Positions 37,535 through 47,835 of a stretch of DNA of 64,000 bases are shown here, in pieces (within the stretch, counting starts at the first letter, position 1; every line of letters starts with the position of its first letter). The stretch is from Arabidopsis thaliana. Its lineage: Eukaryota > Streptophyta > Magnoliopsida > Brassicales > Brassicaceae. The position numbers and the translations under genes were made by a program. The DNA is taken from the NCBI RefSeq assembly GCF_000001735.4, contig NC_003076.8:19905835-19969834 (forward strand), read 5' to 3'. Under the pieces are notes generated by a model. That model saw only the letters and a list, made by a program, of their open reading frames with translations. It did not search any database and was not told the origin of the DNA.

Positions 37535-40500
37535 TCAGTTCTCATCTGTTGCCAGCGGGATTGAATTGGCCTGCAAACCGAAGAAAAGAATAATGTAAGT
37601 AAAGTAGATGTAGACATCAAAAGAATAACAGTGGGTTACACTAACCAAATCACGAAATTTCAATGAGTAAAACATCTCTAGGTAACGTCGTGTTTCTCTC
37701 CTTTCGAGCTTAGACACATGTTTCCAGAATGCATAGACTCCAGCCAGGGTAAGCAGTCTCTCTGAGTACTTCTTCCATGTGTACCTATACATGCAAAAAT
37801 CCTTATTAAGCCATCATCTTGTTGAAGCGATACAAGTTGTATTGTTAAGCCTGTCAAGGAGAATGGGCCAACCTTTCATAGATTCGCTTGAGCCCTCCTT
37901 CAGAGATTTTAACCCAATGATTTGGATTGGTGTTACAGGTCTCAAAGAAGCTGACCAAGGTAGCTGCAACCTGGTCTGGATGATATGGGTCAATGTGGAA
38001 CCCAGAAACTCCGTTTTCGATAATCTCTGCGGGTCCACCATGACAGGTAGCAAACGTTGGGAGTGCACAAGTCATTGATTCCACAACCGTAAGCCCAAAT
38101 GCTTCATAGAAAGCAGGCTGTGGTGGAAAAAGAGAGATTAGATGGTCTGCTGACTCAACAAAAAAAAAATCCAAATACAAGGGAATTTATCTCATGTTAC
38201 CTGAACAAAAACACCTTTTGTGTCTGCGATATAACGGTAAAGCTCACCATTTCGAGCACGGTTCATTTGAGCAGCTATCCACCTAAACTCACCGTGTAAA
38301 TCATACTGCTCAATCAGGCTGTGCATCTTTTGTATCTCAGCCATTTCCTCTCTATCCCTGGACTGATTCTCATCGATGTAGCCACCGACTATAACAAGAT
38401 TTGCAAGCTCTCTAAGCTTGCTATTCTTGGCATAGCATTCAACTAGCCCAGTCAAGTTTTTCACCCTGTCAAGTCTTGCCATAGAGAAGATGATTGGCTT
38501 CGATTGGTCGCTCAGTAAACCACTGCATCAACACAAGAAGATTGAGACATGCAAACCAATCTTAATATTATGTGGTTGTCTGAGATTGTTTTTTTAATTG
38601 CTAAATCAGAATTGTTGTAAGAGGACTTACACATGCTCATCATTCTGTTCGGCACTAAAGAGGAGTTCTTCAATTGACTCATGAAGGGCAGTGAGTCTTC
38701 TTTCCTTGTCAGAATATGGAAAGTATATGGTCATATCAGCTCCTGGAGAGACTATATTAAACTTAGGATCAAAGACATCAATTCCATGAACAACTCGGTA
38801 AAGACCAGGCATAGTGAAAGCTGTGTGGCTCTCGTATTGCCCAACATTGTTCTTGCTGTGACAAAAGCAAAATAGTTTCTGTTGGCATCAAACCACAATT
38901 CCAGAGGCAATAACATGCCTTTGAATAGCGGATGAATTTTTACCTTCCCGCAATCTCTTGGTATGTGCTGGTGATGATGAAATCGGCATTATTCATGGCA
39001 ATTAGATCTGCAGTGAACTGACTTGAAAAGTGATACTTATCTTCATGGTTTCTCCAGTAAATGTCAGACTCGGGGTACTTGGTTTTCTCTAAAGCATGAG
39101 CAATATTACACTGCATCCGAAATGGTAAAGGAGAGATCAGAACAAAAGACAACAAAAAAGAATTTAATATTACAGAGAGCATAAAACCCGTCAACCTGTA
39201 TCACACCTAGCTTACTAGCTAACAAAGAAGCAACGAGATTTCCATCACTGTAGTTGCCAATGATGAGATTTGGTACACCCTGCAACTCCGCAGAAATTTC
39301 ATTTGATGCATCCTAGTCACATTGATAGAAGTAAAGTGTTAGCCAATACATAGGGCATGCATACACAGCTGAAGCAGATTGTCCTATGTGATACGAACAA
39401 GTATATTCTTTAATTCACCGTAACTTTAAGCTAACCACATCTAAGTGAAGAAGCAAGAATAATCTGCAGAAGTTACATAGAACTCTAGCTACTAATTAAT
39501 GCTAACCTCTGCAAAAGTCTCCAGGTATGGCCAGACATCAAACCTTGAGATCCACTTGCGAAGAATTCCCTTTTCAGTCCTAAATGGTATTCGCAGAATG
39601 TGTGCGTGTTCTGTACCACTAACTCTTTCTAACCTCTGGTTGCACGTTGTTCCCTTTGCTTCGGGTAGCAGTCTTGTTACCTATATAAGCCAGCATAGAA
39701 GCATAAAATTTTATTGGAACTCGAATAACAAATACTTTCAAACATGAAGAACGAAGTAGATGATAGTGAGCAAGCAAATATACAATGAGAATCTTTGGAA
39801 TAACTTCCAGTCCTTGCTTCTGTATCCTAAGGAGCATCTCATTTTCCAATGCACGTACTTGATCAAGAATGTAGACAACCTGCAAGTCAGAACAGTAGAT
39901 TGTAAGTTGAATCAACAGAGGATCACCAAGTTCTAAGATATGGAAGTTTCCAACTAAATACTGTATACCTGTCCACCAGTATCAGGCAGACCCAAGACAT
40001 TGGCTTGGCCAAAGTAACCATGCGGAGACAAAATCACAACATTGAACACCATAGGAATCCTTCCTAGAAACGTCTCCAAGACAGAAGGATCAGGTGCCTG
40101 GAGTATGTCCAGAAGAAGATGCACCATTTCTGAAACCTTCTGTGCTGTGTCACCCCATCCCCTTTCAAATCCCATCCCTTGTAGTCTTCACCAAAGAACA
40201 TTGCCAATATAAGAAAAAAGGCAACATAATCTGCTAACTAACAAATACAGAAAAAAACAGATATGACGCGAATAGCAAAAGATCTTTACTCAAATTCGAA
40301 TTCAGAGTATGGTGTTGCCAGAGGAAGTTTAGAAAGGAACTCCTCTGCTCTTGCCAAAGCTCCCTGAAGTATGGGGATATTCTGTATTCGATCATTCAGC
40401 ATCATAGGCTGCACATTATACAGAGAGAGTACAGAGTCAGTGTTATATACTAATTACGCATTGTTTATGACATAAGCTACGTTCAAGTGTAGAAAAAACT

Positions 40501-41355
40501 AACACGGCCATCATGTTTGTGAGTGCGGAGAAACTCAAGCAAAGGCTCCATGCTTTCTTTGTTACGGAACATAATTGAAGAGAGGTGACGATTGAGGAAC
40601 TGAACCCCATTCCCAATGGATGATGAACGAGTTGGGCGAGGCAATGTTGCATTGAAAGGTTCAAAATCAAGTTCAAGGAGATAATCTCCATTGGCACTAA
40701 TGAAAAAGGTTGAGACTTTAAGCCAAGCAGAAAAGAAGTATAGACACATATACACAAAAACTTTGCTCGCAGGATTTACTTACTGGCCATTAACGAGCTC
40801 TTCCTTAAACCGAAGATATTCAGAAACAGTTAAATGATCTACGCTCAGCTCATACACATTCACACGGACATATTCCCTAACACCAGGTCTGGGACGTATA
40901 GCCAAAGCAACAAATGGAGGCAAAACTATGGCTTCCTGAATGCGAAAACTTGAGTTTATTAACAAATCAAGATATATGAACACAACGTAGCCATAAAATG
41001 ATACTCGGATCCTATATGTTCACCTCTGCAGACTGCAGAACTTTCATGAATGGACTTTTGTTAAGATCTTCTAATGTTCCATCAACTTTCACAGTCTTAA
41101 GGAACTCATCAATCAGCTGGTGGGACTGCAATATCCCCTTTCCCTGGGCTACATATCTAATAAAGATAACAACCAAAACCATTACCCATGACTTGAGACC
41201 AATCACAACACACATGCATTTATAAGCAAGGCTCAGGGAGAGAGAGCGAGAGGGTTAAGAAGAAACCTGGAGAAAAGAGAGAGGAGCTCATTGCGTTGAG
41301 CAGAGATAGCGTCATAAACCCATTCACGCATAGTCTCGAACCTACCAGTCGGCAT
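37535..41355 (-). CDS. SUS2: Sucrose synthase 2, 807 aa
   Basis: Fifteen minus-strand exons: 41355-41267, 41156-41024, 40935-40784, 40696-40504, 40408-40290, 40185-39969, 39879-39784, 39680-39507, 39312-39196, 39110-38944, 38855-38631, 38522-38201, 38117-37873, 37784-37646 and 37570-37535. All phases close and give exactly 807 aa, from [18 protein letters not shown] to SIPLATDEN. The enzyme reversibly converts sucrose and UDP to UDP-glucose and fructose in the cytosol. The N-terminal regulatory region holds a serine at residue 18 near the known phosphosite position. The glucosyltransferase core has [24 protein letters not shown] and the E-x7-E motif in [11 protein letters not shown]. The name comes from sequence recognition and gene order; SUS2 is known as the seed-storage-phase isoform. 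Confidence 0.97.
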
Positions 41356-41961
41356 GATTTTTTCTCAGAGGCAAAAACACAAACACTTACAAGGCAAACC
41401 CAGAAGACCCAAAAGGAGAGGAATTTGTTTAAGAAACCAATCCAGCTTATGTATACGAGATCAAAGAAAGACGCCATTTTTAAATTCACTGTAGCTTGAT
41501 GAGAAGTGGCGAAGAAAGAACGACACTTGGCTGCAGAGATAACAAAAACCATGGGCGAGTTTCTTCAACGTCACCACCAGAGCACTTTAATCCTCACTTA
41601 GAGCGTATCGCCCGTAGTGGTGGGCCTCCGGTGATAGCCACGTTCAAATCGGAGATCGCTTGCTCTGAATTTTACGCTATAGTTCGTTAACACATATGAA
41701 TAAGAGTAGAAGAAGACCCGCCAAAAATGGATCAGTTTCTTTGTTTGTTTTTTAAGCTTCTCCACTTTCATTAAATGATGTGTGAAAGAGTTTGTTTATC
41801 TTAAAGTAAAAACTCTGAAATCGAATTAACGAGAAAAATTACATTTGGTTGATACAAAGATTGTTTATTGACTGATACACCTATTACAAAATAAAACTCT
41901 CTTAACAGTTAACTCAACATATAAACCACAAAATTAAATCAGAATTCTTTAGTCGAAAAGA
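41356..41961. other. SUS2 upstream region and 3' UTR of ZFWD4
   Basis: About 0.6 kb between two minus-strand genes. It must contain the SUS2 promoter and 5' UTR and the 3' UTR of the next gene. I did not identify a specific seed-type element with confidence. Confidence 0.5.
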
Positions 41962-43221
41962 CTAAACTTTGTTGCCAGCAGCTAAGGTCCATACACGCAA
42001 GTTACCACTCTCGTCTCCACTGAATAACAATCCTTGAGGACCAATTGTGAGTGTGGCGATCGTGTGCGTAGAGAACATCCTTCCTCTTTCTTGAAAAGAT
42101 GGTAGGTCGAAAATGCCAACGGTTCCGTTTTGGTAAGAGCAGAATATTATCGGTTTGGCTTCTGCATCATGCATACCAGAAAGAGCATGAACACTACTCT
42201 GTTCTTGTCTGCGAGTTTGAACAACTTTCAAGATTCCGTTTTCAGAATAAGCCCAAACTTTTATGGTCCCATCCAAGGAAGACGATATCAAACATTTATC
42301 CCAACATAAGAGTGAAGTGACAGTGCCGGTATGTTGCTTCAGGGTCATTATACATTGCAGGGTGTTGAGATCCCACATCTTGATTGTTTTATCGACAGAA
42401 CCAGAGTATAGCATTTGACCTCCAACAGCAAAACAAGTGACTTCACCACTATGTCCCTCAAGAGATGTCAAGTATTTGAATGGATCAGACTCAGAGTCTG
42501 TAGTAGCTTTCCAGACTAAGATACTACCAGAACTTGTTCCAGCAAAAAGCATTCCGTTTGCAATAGTCATTGCATTCACCTGACCAACCACCCCTGCTGC
42601 TTGAAGATGCAAATCTTGACTGGTTTGAACGTTAAAAGCCTTTATAGCGTTTGGCAAGCCAAGGAAAACCCAAGGGCCTTCACTGATTAGAGACCCTGCT
42701 TCTGCGTCAAGGTTGATGGAATGTACACACTGACCAGAATTGCAGTCCCAAACTCGCAATGTACCATCAATACTGACTGAAAAGAGTTTATCTGAACCCT
42801 CAGGGAGAGCGATCCCCTTTAGTTCCTTATTGTGCCCTTCAAGAGAAGCTACCATGGCCAATCCAGGGAAACAAGACCAAGAGTGTAAGAACTGGCACTG
42901 CTCACCCCTCTTGCACTTTCCATCTTTCCAATACTTACATACCCATTTTCTGAGACTAGAAGATCTCATTGGCCCACAAGCAGCATTCTTCCTCGCCAAA
43001 CCTAAAACTGGTGGTTTCGGTGACACATCATTGGTCCTTGGCATATTATTGCCCTCGGGTGATTTGTACTCTTTTGACGTCCAAACCAGACTCCTTGAAA
43101 ACTTATTTGGACGGTCGTAAGGGACATAAGGTCTTCTTCTCGTAACTATATCTGTTGCGAAATCTTGCTGTCTCGCAACAACTCCGTGTGAGTAGTATCT
43201 CCTTGGCGCTTTGTAATCCAT
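41962..43221 (-). CDS. ZFWD4: CCCH zinc finger plus WD40-repeat protein, 419 aa, intronless
   Basis: A single uninterrupted minus-strand frame of 419 aa starting MDYKAPRRYYSHGVV. A basic, low-complexity N-terminus precedes one CCCH zinc finger (CKYWKDGKCKRGEQCQFLH, spacing C-x7-C-x5-C-x3-H, ~residues 95-113). Five to seven WD40 repeats follow, with endings such as GTLRVWD, GSILVWK, TIKMWDL, TIKVWA and NLRVWT, which would form a beta-propeller. This fusion defines the plant ZFWD family, presumed RNA-binding or adaptor proteins; no molecular function is established to my knowledge. Absence of introns is normal for this subgroup. The symbol ZFWD4 is from memory of this locus. Confidence 0.92.
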   Translation of the reverse strand: MDYKAPRRYYSHGVVARQQDFATDIVTRRRPYVPYDRPNKFSRSLVWTSKEYKSPEGNNMPRTNDVSPKPPVLGLARKNAACGPMRSSSLRKWVCKYWKDGKCKRGEQCQFLHSWSCFPGLAMVASLEGHNKELKGIALPEGSDKLFSVSIDGTLRVWDCNSGQCVHSINLDAEAGSLISEGPWVFLGLPNAIKAFNVQTSQDLHLQAAGVVGQVNAMTIANGMLFAGTSSGSILVWKATTDSESDPFKYLTSLEGHSGEVTCFAVGGQMLYSGSVDKTIKMWDLNTLQCIMTLKQHTGTVTSLLCWDKCLISSSLDGTIKVWAYSENGILKVVQTRRQEQSSVHALSGMHDAEAKPIIFCSYQNGTVGIFDLPSFQERGRMFSTHTIATLTIGPQGLLFSGDESGNLRVWTLAAGNKV

Positions 43222-44258
43222 ACTGAGAGAGAGATCAAACGTATGTAGAGGAATCTAGATCTTCGATTAGGGTTAACGATTTCTCCAACTCGTTCGGAGA
43301 GAGCCAACAAAAAAAGGAAATTTTGAGACGGAGTAAAGAACATGTAAAGAGTAGAATGATCTGGGGCTGCAGAGGAATGGTGTATATATAGATGAGCGTG
43401 GCGGTTACGCTATAATAATTTCTATTGGGCTTAACTTTAGGCCCATCATTCGTGGGTCCAATTAATGTTCAATTCTATCATTAGGTTAGGTCATTAATTA
43501 TACCCTAAAATCTCTGTACTAGTAGAAAAAAAGAGGTCTTTATTCTGTATACTAATTACTAATTAGAGCTAAATCAGGATGAGTCCATCGCAACTTGTCT
43601 AATTACTGTTAGCCAAGACCACCCTAGAGTCAATATCATATGTTAACAATGATGTAAACCTTTTAGTATTGAAGGCCAAAGTAGTAATTAATCCATTGAC
43701 TAACTTCTTTTAAACCTTGAGACAGTGAAATACTAACTCATTCAACAAAAATGGATCAAGAACAAGGAAATATTCTGATTAAAGCCAATGTAGTAATTAA
43801 TCGACTGAATAACTAACAATTTTATGATTCTGATTAAAGCCAATTTATTCGGTTATATTCGGTTTACATATTTGATTTAGAATGTTTAGTTTTATTGGTT
43901 TGGTTCGAGTAGAATAAAATATTCACTGTTCGAACAACAACAAAAAAAATTCCTTCATTTCTCTCTCAGCCCTAAAAAAGCTTCACGCCGGTTTGTTTCA
44001 CCGCCGTTGTGCTTCTTCTTCTTCTTCTACCTGGGTTCTCTCTCAAACAAACAAATCTCCGACGACTCATTCGTTCCTCCCAGGTAAGCTTCTTCGACCA
44101 ATTTTACTTTCGCATTTTTCTCCGATTCACAGACCCTAGCTGTTCCCATTAATCAGGATTTAGCCAGAAACTTCTAGGGATCTAATTGTTTTTGAATCTG
44201 AATCTGTATTTGAGTTTAACGTTTTGTCTCCTTGTGTAGAATCAGAAGATTTAGTGAA
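43222..44258. promoter_or_regulatory. Divergent promoter region with TGGGC (site II) motifs
   Basis: Head-to-head region between ZFWD4 (minus) and the coiled-coil gene (plus). TTGGGCTTAACTTTAGGCCCATCATT near 43426-43452 contains paired site II (TGGGCY) elements, which are common in promoters of ribosomal, mitochondrial and cell-cycle genes and bound by TCP factors. A 5' UTR intron of the plus-strand gene is suggested from 44084 (CAG|GTAAGC) to 44239 (TGTAG). Confidence 0.55.
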
Positions 44259-45630
44259 ATGGCTTTTTGCAATAAGCTAAGCCGTTTCGTGAGGAGGCAG
44301 AGTGAGAATGCTTCCATGATTGGCTCTCTCAGGTCTTTCTCTGCTGATGCCACTCACCATAGATTCCACCAGGAGACTCACAATTTTCTTGAGCCAGAAT
44401 ACTATATTGGTAGCTGGGAAGCTCCGAGTGATCCGAAAGATGCAGAGAGAAAGCTTGCTCAGCTTAGGAGAGATTATGCTAAGAAAGTTCGAGTGTATCG
44501 TAAAGAGTACATTCATGAGATTGAGATGCTTCGTGTTGAGAAACAGCGTAAGGATGAGGCTAGATTGTTGGCTGAACGAGCTGCTAATGAAGAGAGGCGA
44601 CTCTTGAAGGCTGAGGCTGCTAAGGTTAGAGCTGAGGAACGTAAGATTGCTGACGAAGAGTTCAGGCAAACTCTGGTGAGTTCACTTTCTCTCTTCTCCG
44701 TTCTTTGTTTATTGTATAGAAACCATGGTGGATGTTTGATCAAGTAGTTGGATTAGTGTGAGATGATTCTTGAGTAAATAGGAGAATGGGTTTGTCTGGA
44801 TAAGGTTCATCTAGCATGTGGAGAATCAAATTGTTGTTTTCCTCTTGAAAATTTGGAACCTTTTCCTAGTTATGCATCAGGGTGTAGTAGTATTATATAG
44901 AAGAGAACTTCAAGGTATAGTATTATGTTTGTGATTGGAAGAGAACTTTAGATTAGAGCTGATGGAGATGTATGACTAAGAGCTTTGATAAACGTTGCTT
45001 AGCATCAAGTGGAGGTTTTGATGAATCCTGTAGTTATCATTGTCTCCTTACATTAGCTGTTGTTGTTCTGGTTACAGCTTTAGCATCGTACCTAACAATC
45101 AAAAATAAGATGGATTTTGATGCTGGATCTTGATGCTTTTAATGGGAATTCTTTTGAGGGCAGTGAAACTTGTTAGTTAGAAGCTTCCTTTGTTCGGGCT
45201 GTAGGTAGATGAGACATCGCACACACACACACTGACCAAAGCAGTATTCACTGATTCATTAATTGATTTCACGTACTTATGTCTGCAAATTAATTCAGAA
45301 GAGTAGTACCACTCCTAGGTTTCTATTTCTAGTTTGAGTTCCTCATGTTTCTTGGTCACAGCCTCAGAGCAGTAATGGTCATAGTGCTTTTCTTCTTAAA
45401 GTTGTAAAACTGATTCAAGCTTGATTCACTGACTGGTTTATGTGTTTAATAAACTGTAGATAAAAGAAAGAGCAGAAAAGCTAGAGATGTGGAAGATGAT
45501 GGGCCAAAAGAGGGAAGAGAAGATCAAAGAGAGAGAGAAGCTACTGCGTGAACAGAGTTCACTATGGATCGAGCAAAAAGAACTGGAGAGGAAGATTACA
45601 GAAGCCTTGGTTGACAACGTTGTTCTCTAA
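44259..45630 (+). CDS. Coiled-coil protein with likely mitochondrial presequence, 195 aa
   Basis: Two exons, 44259-44675 and 45460-45630, join in phase to 195 aa. The N-terminus (MAFCNKLSRFVRRQSENA, then SLRSFSADA) is Arg/Ser-rich without acidic residues early and ends in the RSFSA pattern of plant mitochondrial presequences. After an aromatic segment (FLEPEYYIGSWEAP) nearly the whole protein is a charged helix rich in Glu, Arg, Lys and Ala, i.e. a long coiled coil. This layout would fit a mitochondrial ribosomal small-subunit protein of the mS26 kind, but that is an inference I cannot confirm from sequence. The paired site II motifs in its promoter agree with a housekeeping mitochondrial role. 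Confidence 0.85.
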
Positions 45631-45914
45631 ACCAAAGCTTCTCCTCTGAATCTTTGTTTAAGAAACAATCACTTTAGTCCTTTTGTTGAAGACAAGTCTT
45701 TTTTTTTTCTTAGAGAAGAAAGCGAAGGCTGTTTTAGCCTTTTTGCATCAAGCACATAATGAGAATTGTGGTCTTGTGACCAATCTCTTGTTTGTTGTGG
45801 TTCTGGTGTCGTAATATCATCATTAATAAGAAGTTTTCTCTTGTTGATTGTTATCAGTAGAAGATTGTTTTTTGGTAAATCATCTTCCTCATTGGTTTCG
45901 AATATAATGAACCT

Positions 45915-46076
45915 AGGCCCAATAGTTAATCGAGTAATGGGCTTAGTAGGCCTATCAGCGTGACATGTTTTGTAAATTTATACAATGCCATGAGGGACAA
46001 TATTGTAGTTTTCTATAGGAACCGAATTTGTAAATTTCTAGAGGCCCAATAGTTAATTCGAGTAATGGGCTTAGTA
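45915..46076. repeat. 34-bp direct repeat containing site II-like motifs
   Basis: The word AGGCCCAATAGTTAAT followed by CGAGTAATGGGCTTAGTA occurs at 45915-45948 and again, with one extra T, at 46042-46076. Both copies carry GGCCCAAT and ATGGGCTT, i.e. TCP/site II-type motifs on both strands. Confidence 0.85.
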
Positions 46077-46080
46077 AGTC

Positions 46081-46773
46081 TCTTCAATGTTTGATCGACA
46101 AGTACAAGAATCTTTATCAACGGTTCGTAAAAATTGTCTACGGTGATAGAAAAGATGAGGCTGTAACTAGGGTTAAAGTAGATGATAGCCCGCAAAAAAC
46201 AGAGTCGGATAAGATCAATTTGGAGGGAAAAAGGAAGAGAGGAATGTTGCTGGACCAACCTGAGAGACCTCTCAAGAAAAGGAGAAAATTTGCTATAAGC
46301 TAATCCATAAGAAAAAACAAAGGCCGGTCTCATCAAAAGTACTAAACAACACTTGTGTTGTGTAGAGTTATGATATCTAGGGACATAAAAATCTAACCGA
46401 TATCGAGGAAGATATGTACAAATGCGAAGATCAGATGTTCGAGGTAGATATATTGATGGGAGCTCTAACAAGTGTAGTGGAGAGTGCATAAGAAGTTATT
46501 AAGGGAGAGATGAAACCAAAAGATCTTGGAGAGAAGTTCTACAAATGTGTAGAAATGTTATATGGTGGAGATATGTTTGAAATAGTGACAGAAGATCATC
46601 AAAGAGTTTTACCTATGATCGTGAGCCAGTTGAAACAGAAACTGCGTCATGTCACGGCTGCAAGAGAGAACTTGAAATCTGTCTGGAAGCAAACTATTGA
46701 AAAGTTTTCTGCAAAGCAAAGAGGTTCCACTCCACAAGAATCTCAAGTAAAGACAACAACAATCTGGTTTTAG
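46081..46773 (+). pseudogene. SIN3-like (SNL) HDAC-interaction-domain fragment, broken
   Basis: One frame from 46381 reads through DIEEDMYKCEDQMFEVDILM, then a TAA stop at 46489-46491, then continues in the same frame to 46773 with KFYKCVEMLYGGD, VLPMIVSQLKQK and LKSVWKQT. The order and spacing resemble the HDAC-interacting domain of SIN3-like proteins as I know it: a CEDDRFELDMLLES-type segment, a CIERLYGD-type segment, an LPVILTRLKQKQ-type segment and a DFNKVWAE-type segment. The upstream frame (46091-46303; NLYQRFVKIVYGDRK and a basic end) may derive from the same gene. SIN3 proteins scaffold histone deacetylases. This copy is a short fragment with an internal stop and no PAH repeats, so it is a relic. 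Confidence 0.72.
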
Positions 46774-47835
46774 AATGTAATTTTCATTAGGTTAATATGG
46801 TATTGGTGTTGGTTGTGTTTTTTTTGTTTAGCTAAATGTAGACAACCGTCTTTATAGATTTTAAATCGGGTATATAATTGTGGTTATCAGTATCTAACTT
46901 ATTTTTCAACTAAATTAATTTTTTATTTTTATGTTAATTTGACAGAATTATATCCAATCTTTTAACTGACTATGTCACGTCAATATAAAATCGAGAATTA
47001 ATTTGGCCGGTAGATTAATCTAAAGTTTTATACAGAAATTATCAAACAAAGTATACATGAAAGCAAATCAACATGTCCAACTTTTTCTGAATACAATTCA
47101 ACCATAACACCGTCACATCACACTGACGGCGACAAAACAATGAAAAAGACATAATAAAAACAAAACATTAGAAAAAATCAAACACTAAAATAATGTTCTT
47201 ATCAAAATAAATTTACAAAAACTAAAACCAAACACATGCACTCTCAAGTAAAAGACAAAAAGATCGATTTCAGACAACCAATTTTCCTTTCCACAACTTT
47301 TTTCTTCATGAAGAAGAGAGAAAAAAAACGTCGTTTTCTCTTTCTCTCCGGTAGTCCTGTCGGCGATAATATACGTTACGCTCGTTCTTCAAACAAGTTT
47401 GTAGCCAAAATGCTATTAATTGCTAATTAGTGGAAATTAATGATAAATATTAATAACGTTATGCTTTCATTTACCTTTACAAGTGAAAAGAAAGAAAAAT
47501 TAATTATAAATTCTTAAATTGTTAATACGAATATAAAAAAGGCTGTCATTTGGCGTTAATTTTATTTCCTTTTTAATGGAATTATTTTATACTATATGTT
47601 AAAAAAACATAATTCGTTTTTTCCTATCATTTCATTTGTAGACTGTTTTCTCAATCAATAGAAAAAAAGGCTTCTCTGTGTTGTTCTCTGTGGTCATTCT
47701 TCTTTCTTTTCACTTCTTCTTCTTCTTCGCTCTTCTTCTCACTGTCGGGTTCCATTTGGCGCGAAAAGTTCTTCACTTTTTCCAGCTTTTTTTTGTTCTC
47801 TGACAGTTTTTTTTTTTGTTTGGTTACAAATAAAG

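Larger units (their letters stand above)
45631..47835. other. Intergenic with short duplication and SIN3-like relic
   Basis: After the 3' UTR of the coiled-coil gene there is a 34-bp direct repeat (45915 and 46042), a SIN3-like pseudogene (46081-46773), then AT-rich sequence leading to the 5' UTR of the GH28-like gene, which probably starts near 47650. Confidence 0.55.

Noticed and set aside
46013..46489. 158-aa minus-strand open frame
   Set aside because: It is antisense to the SIN3-like relic, which has clear family motifs on the plus strand; the antisense product has none.
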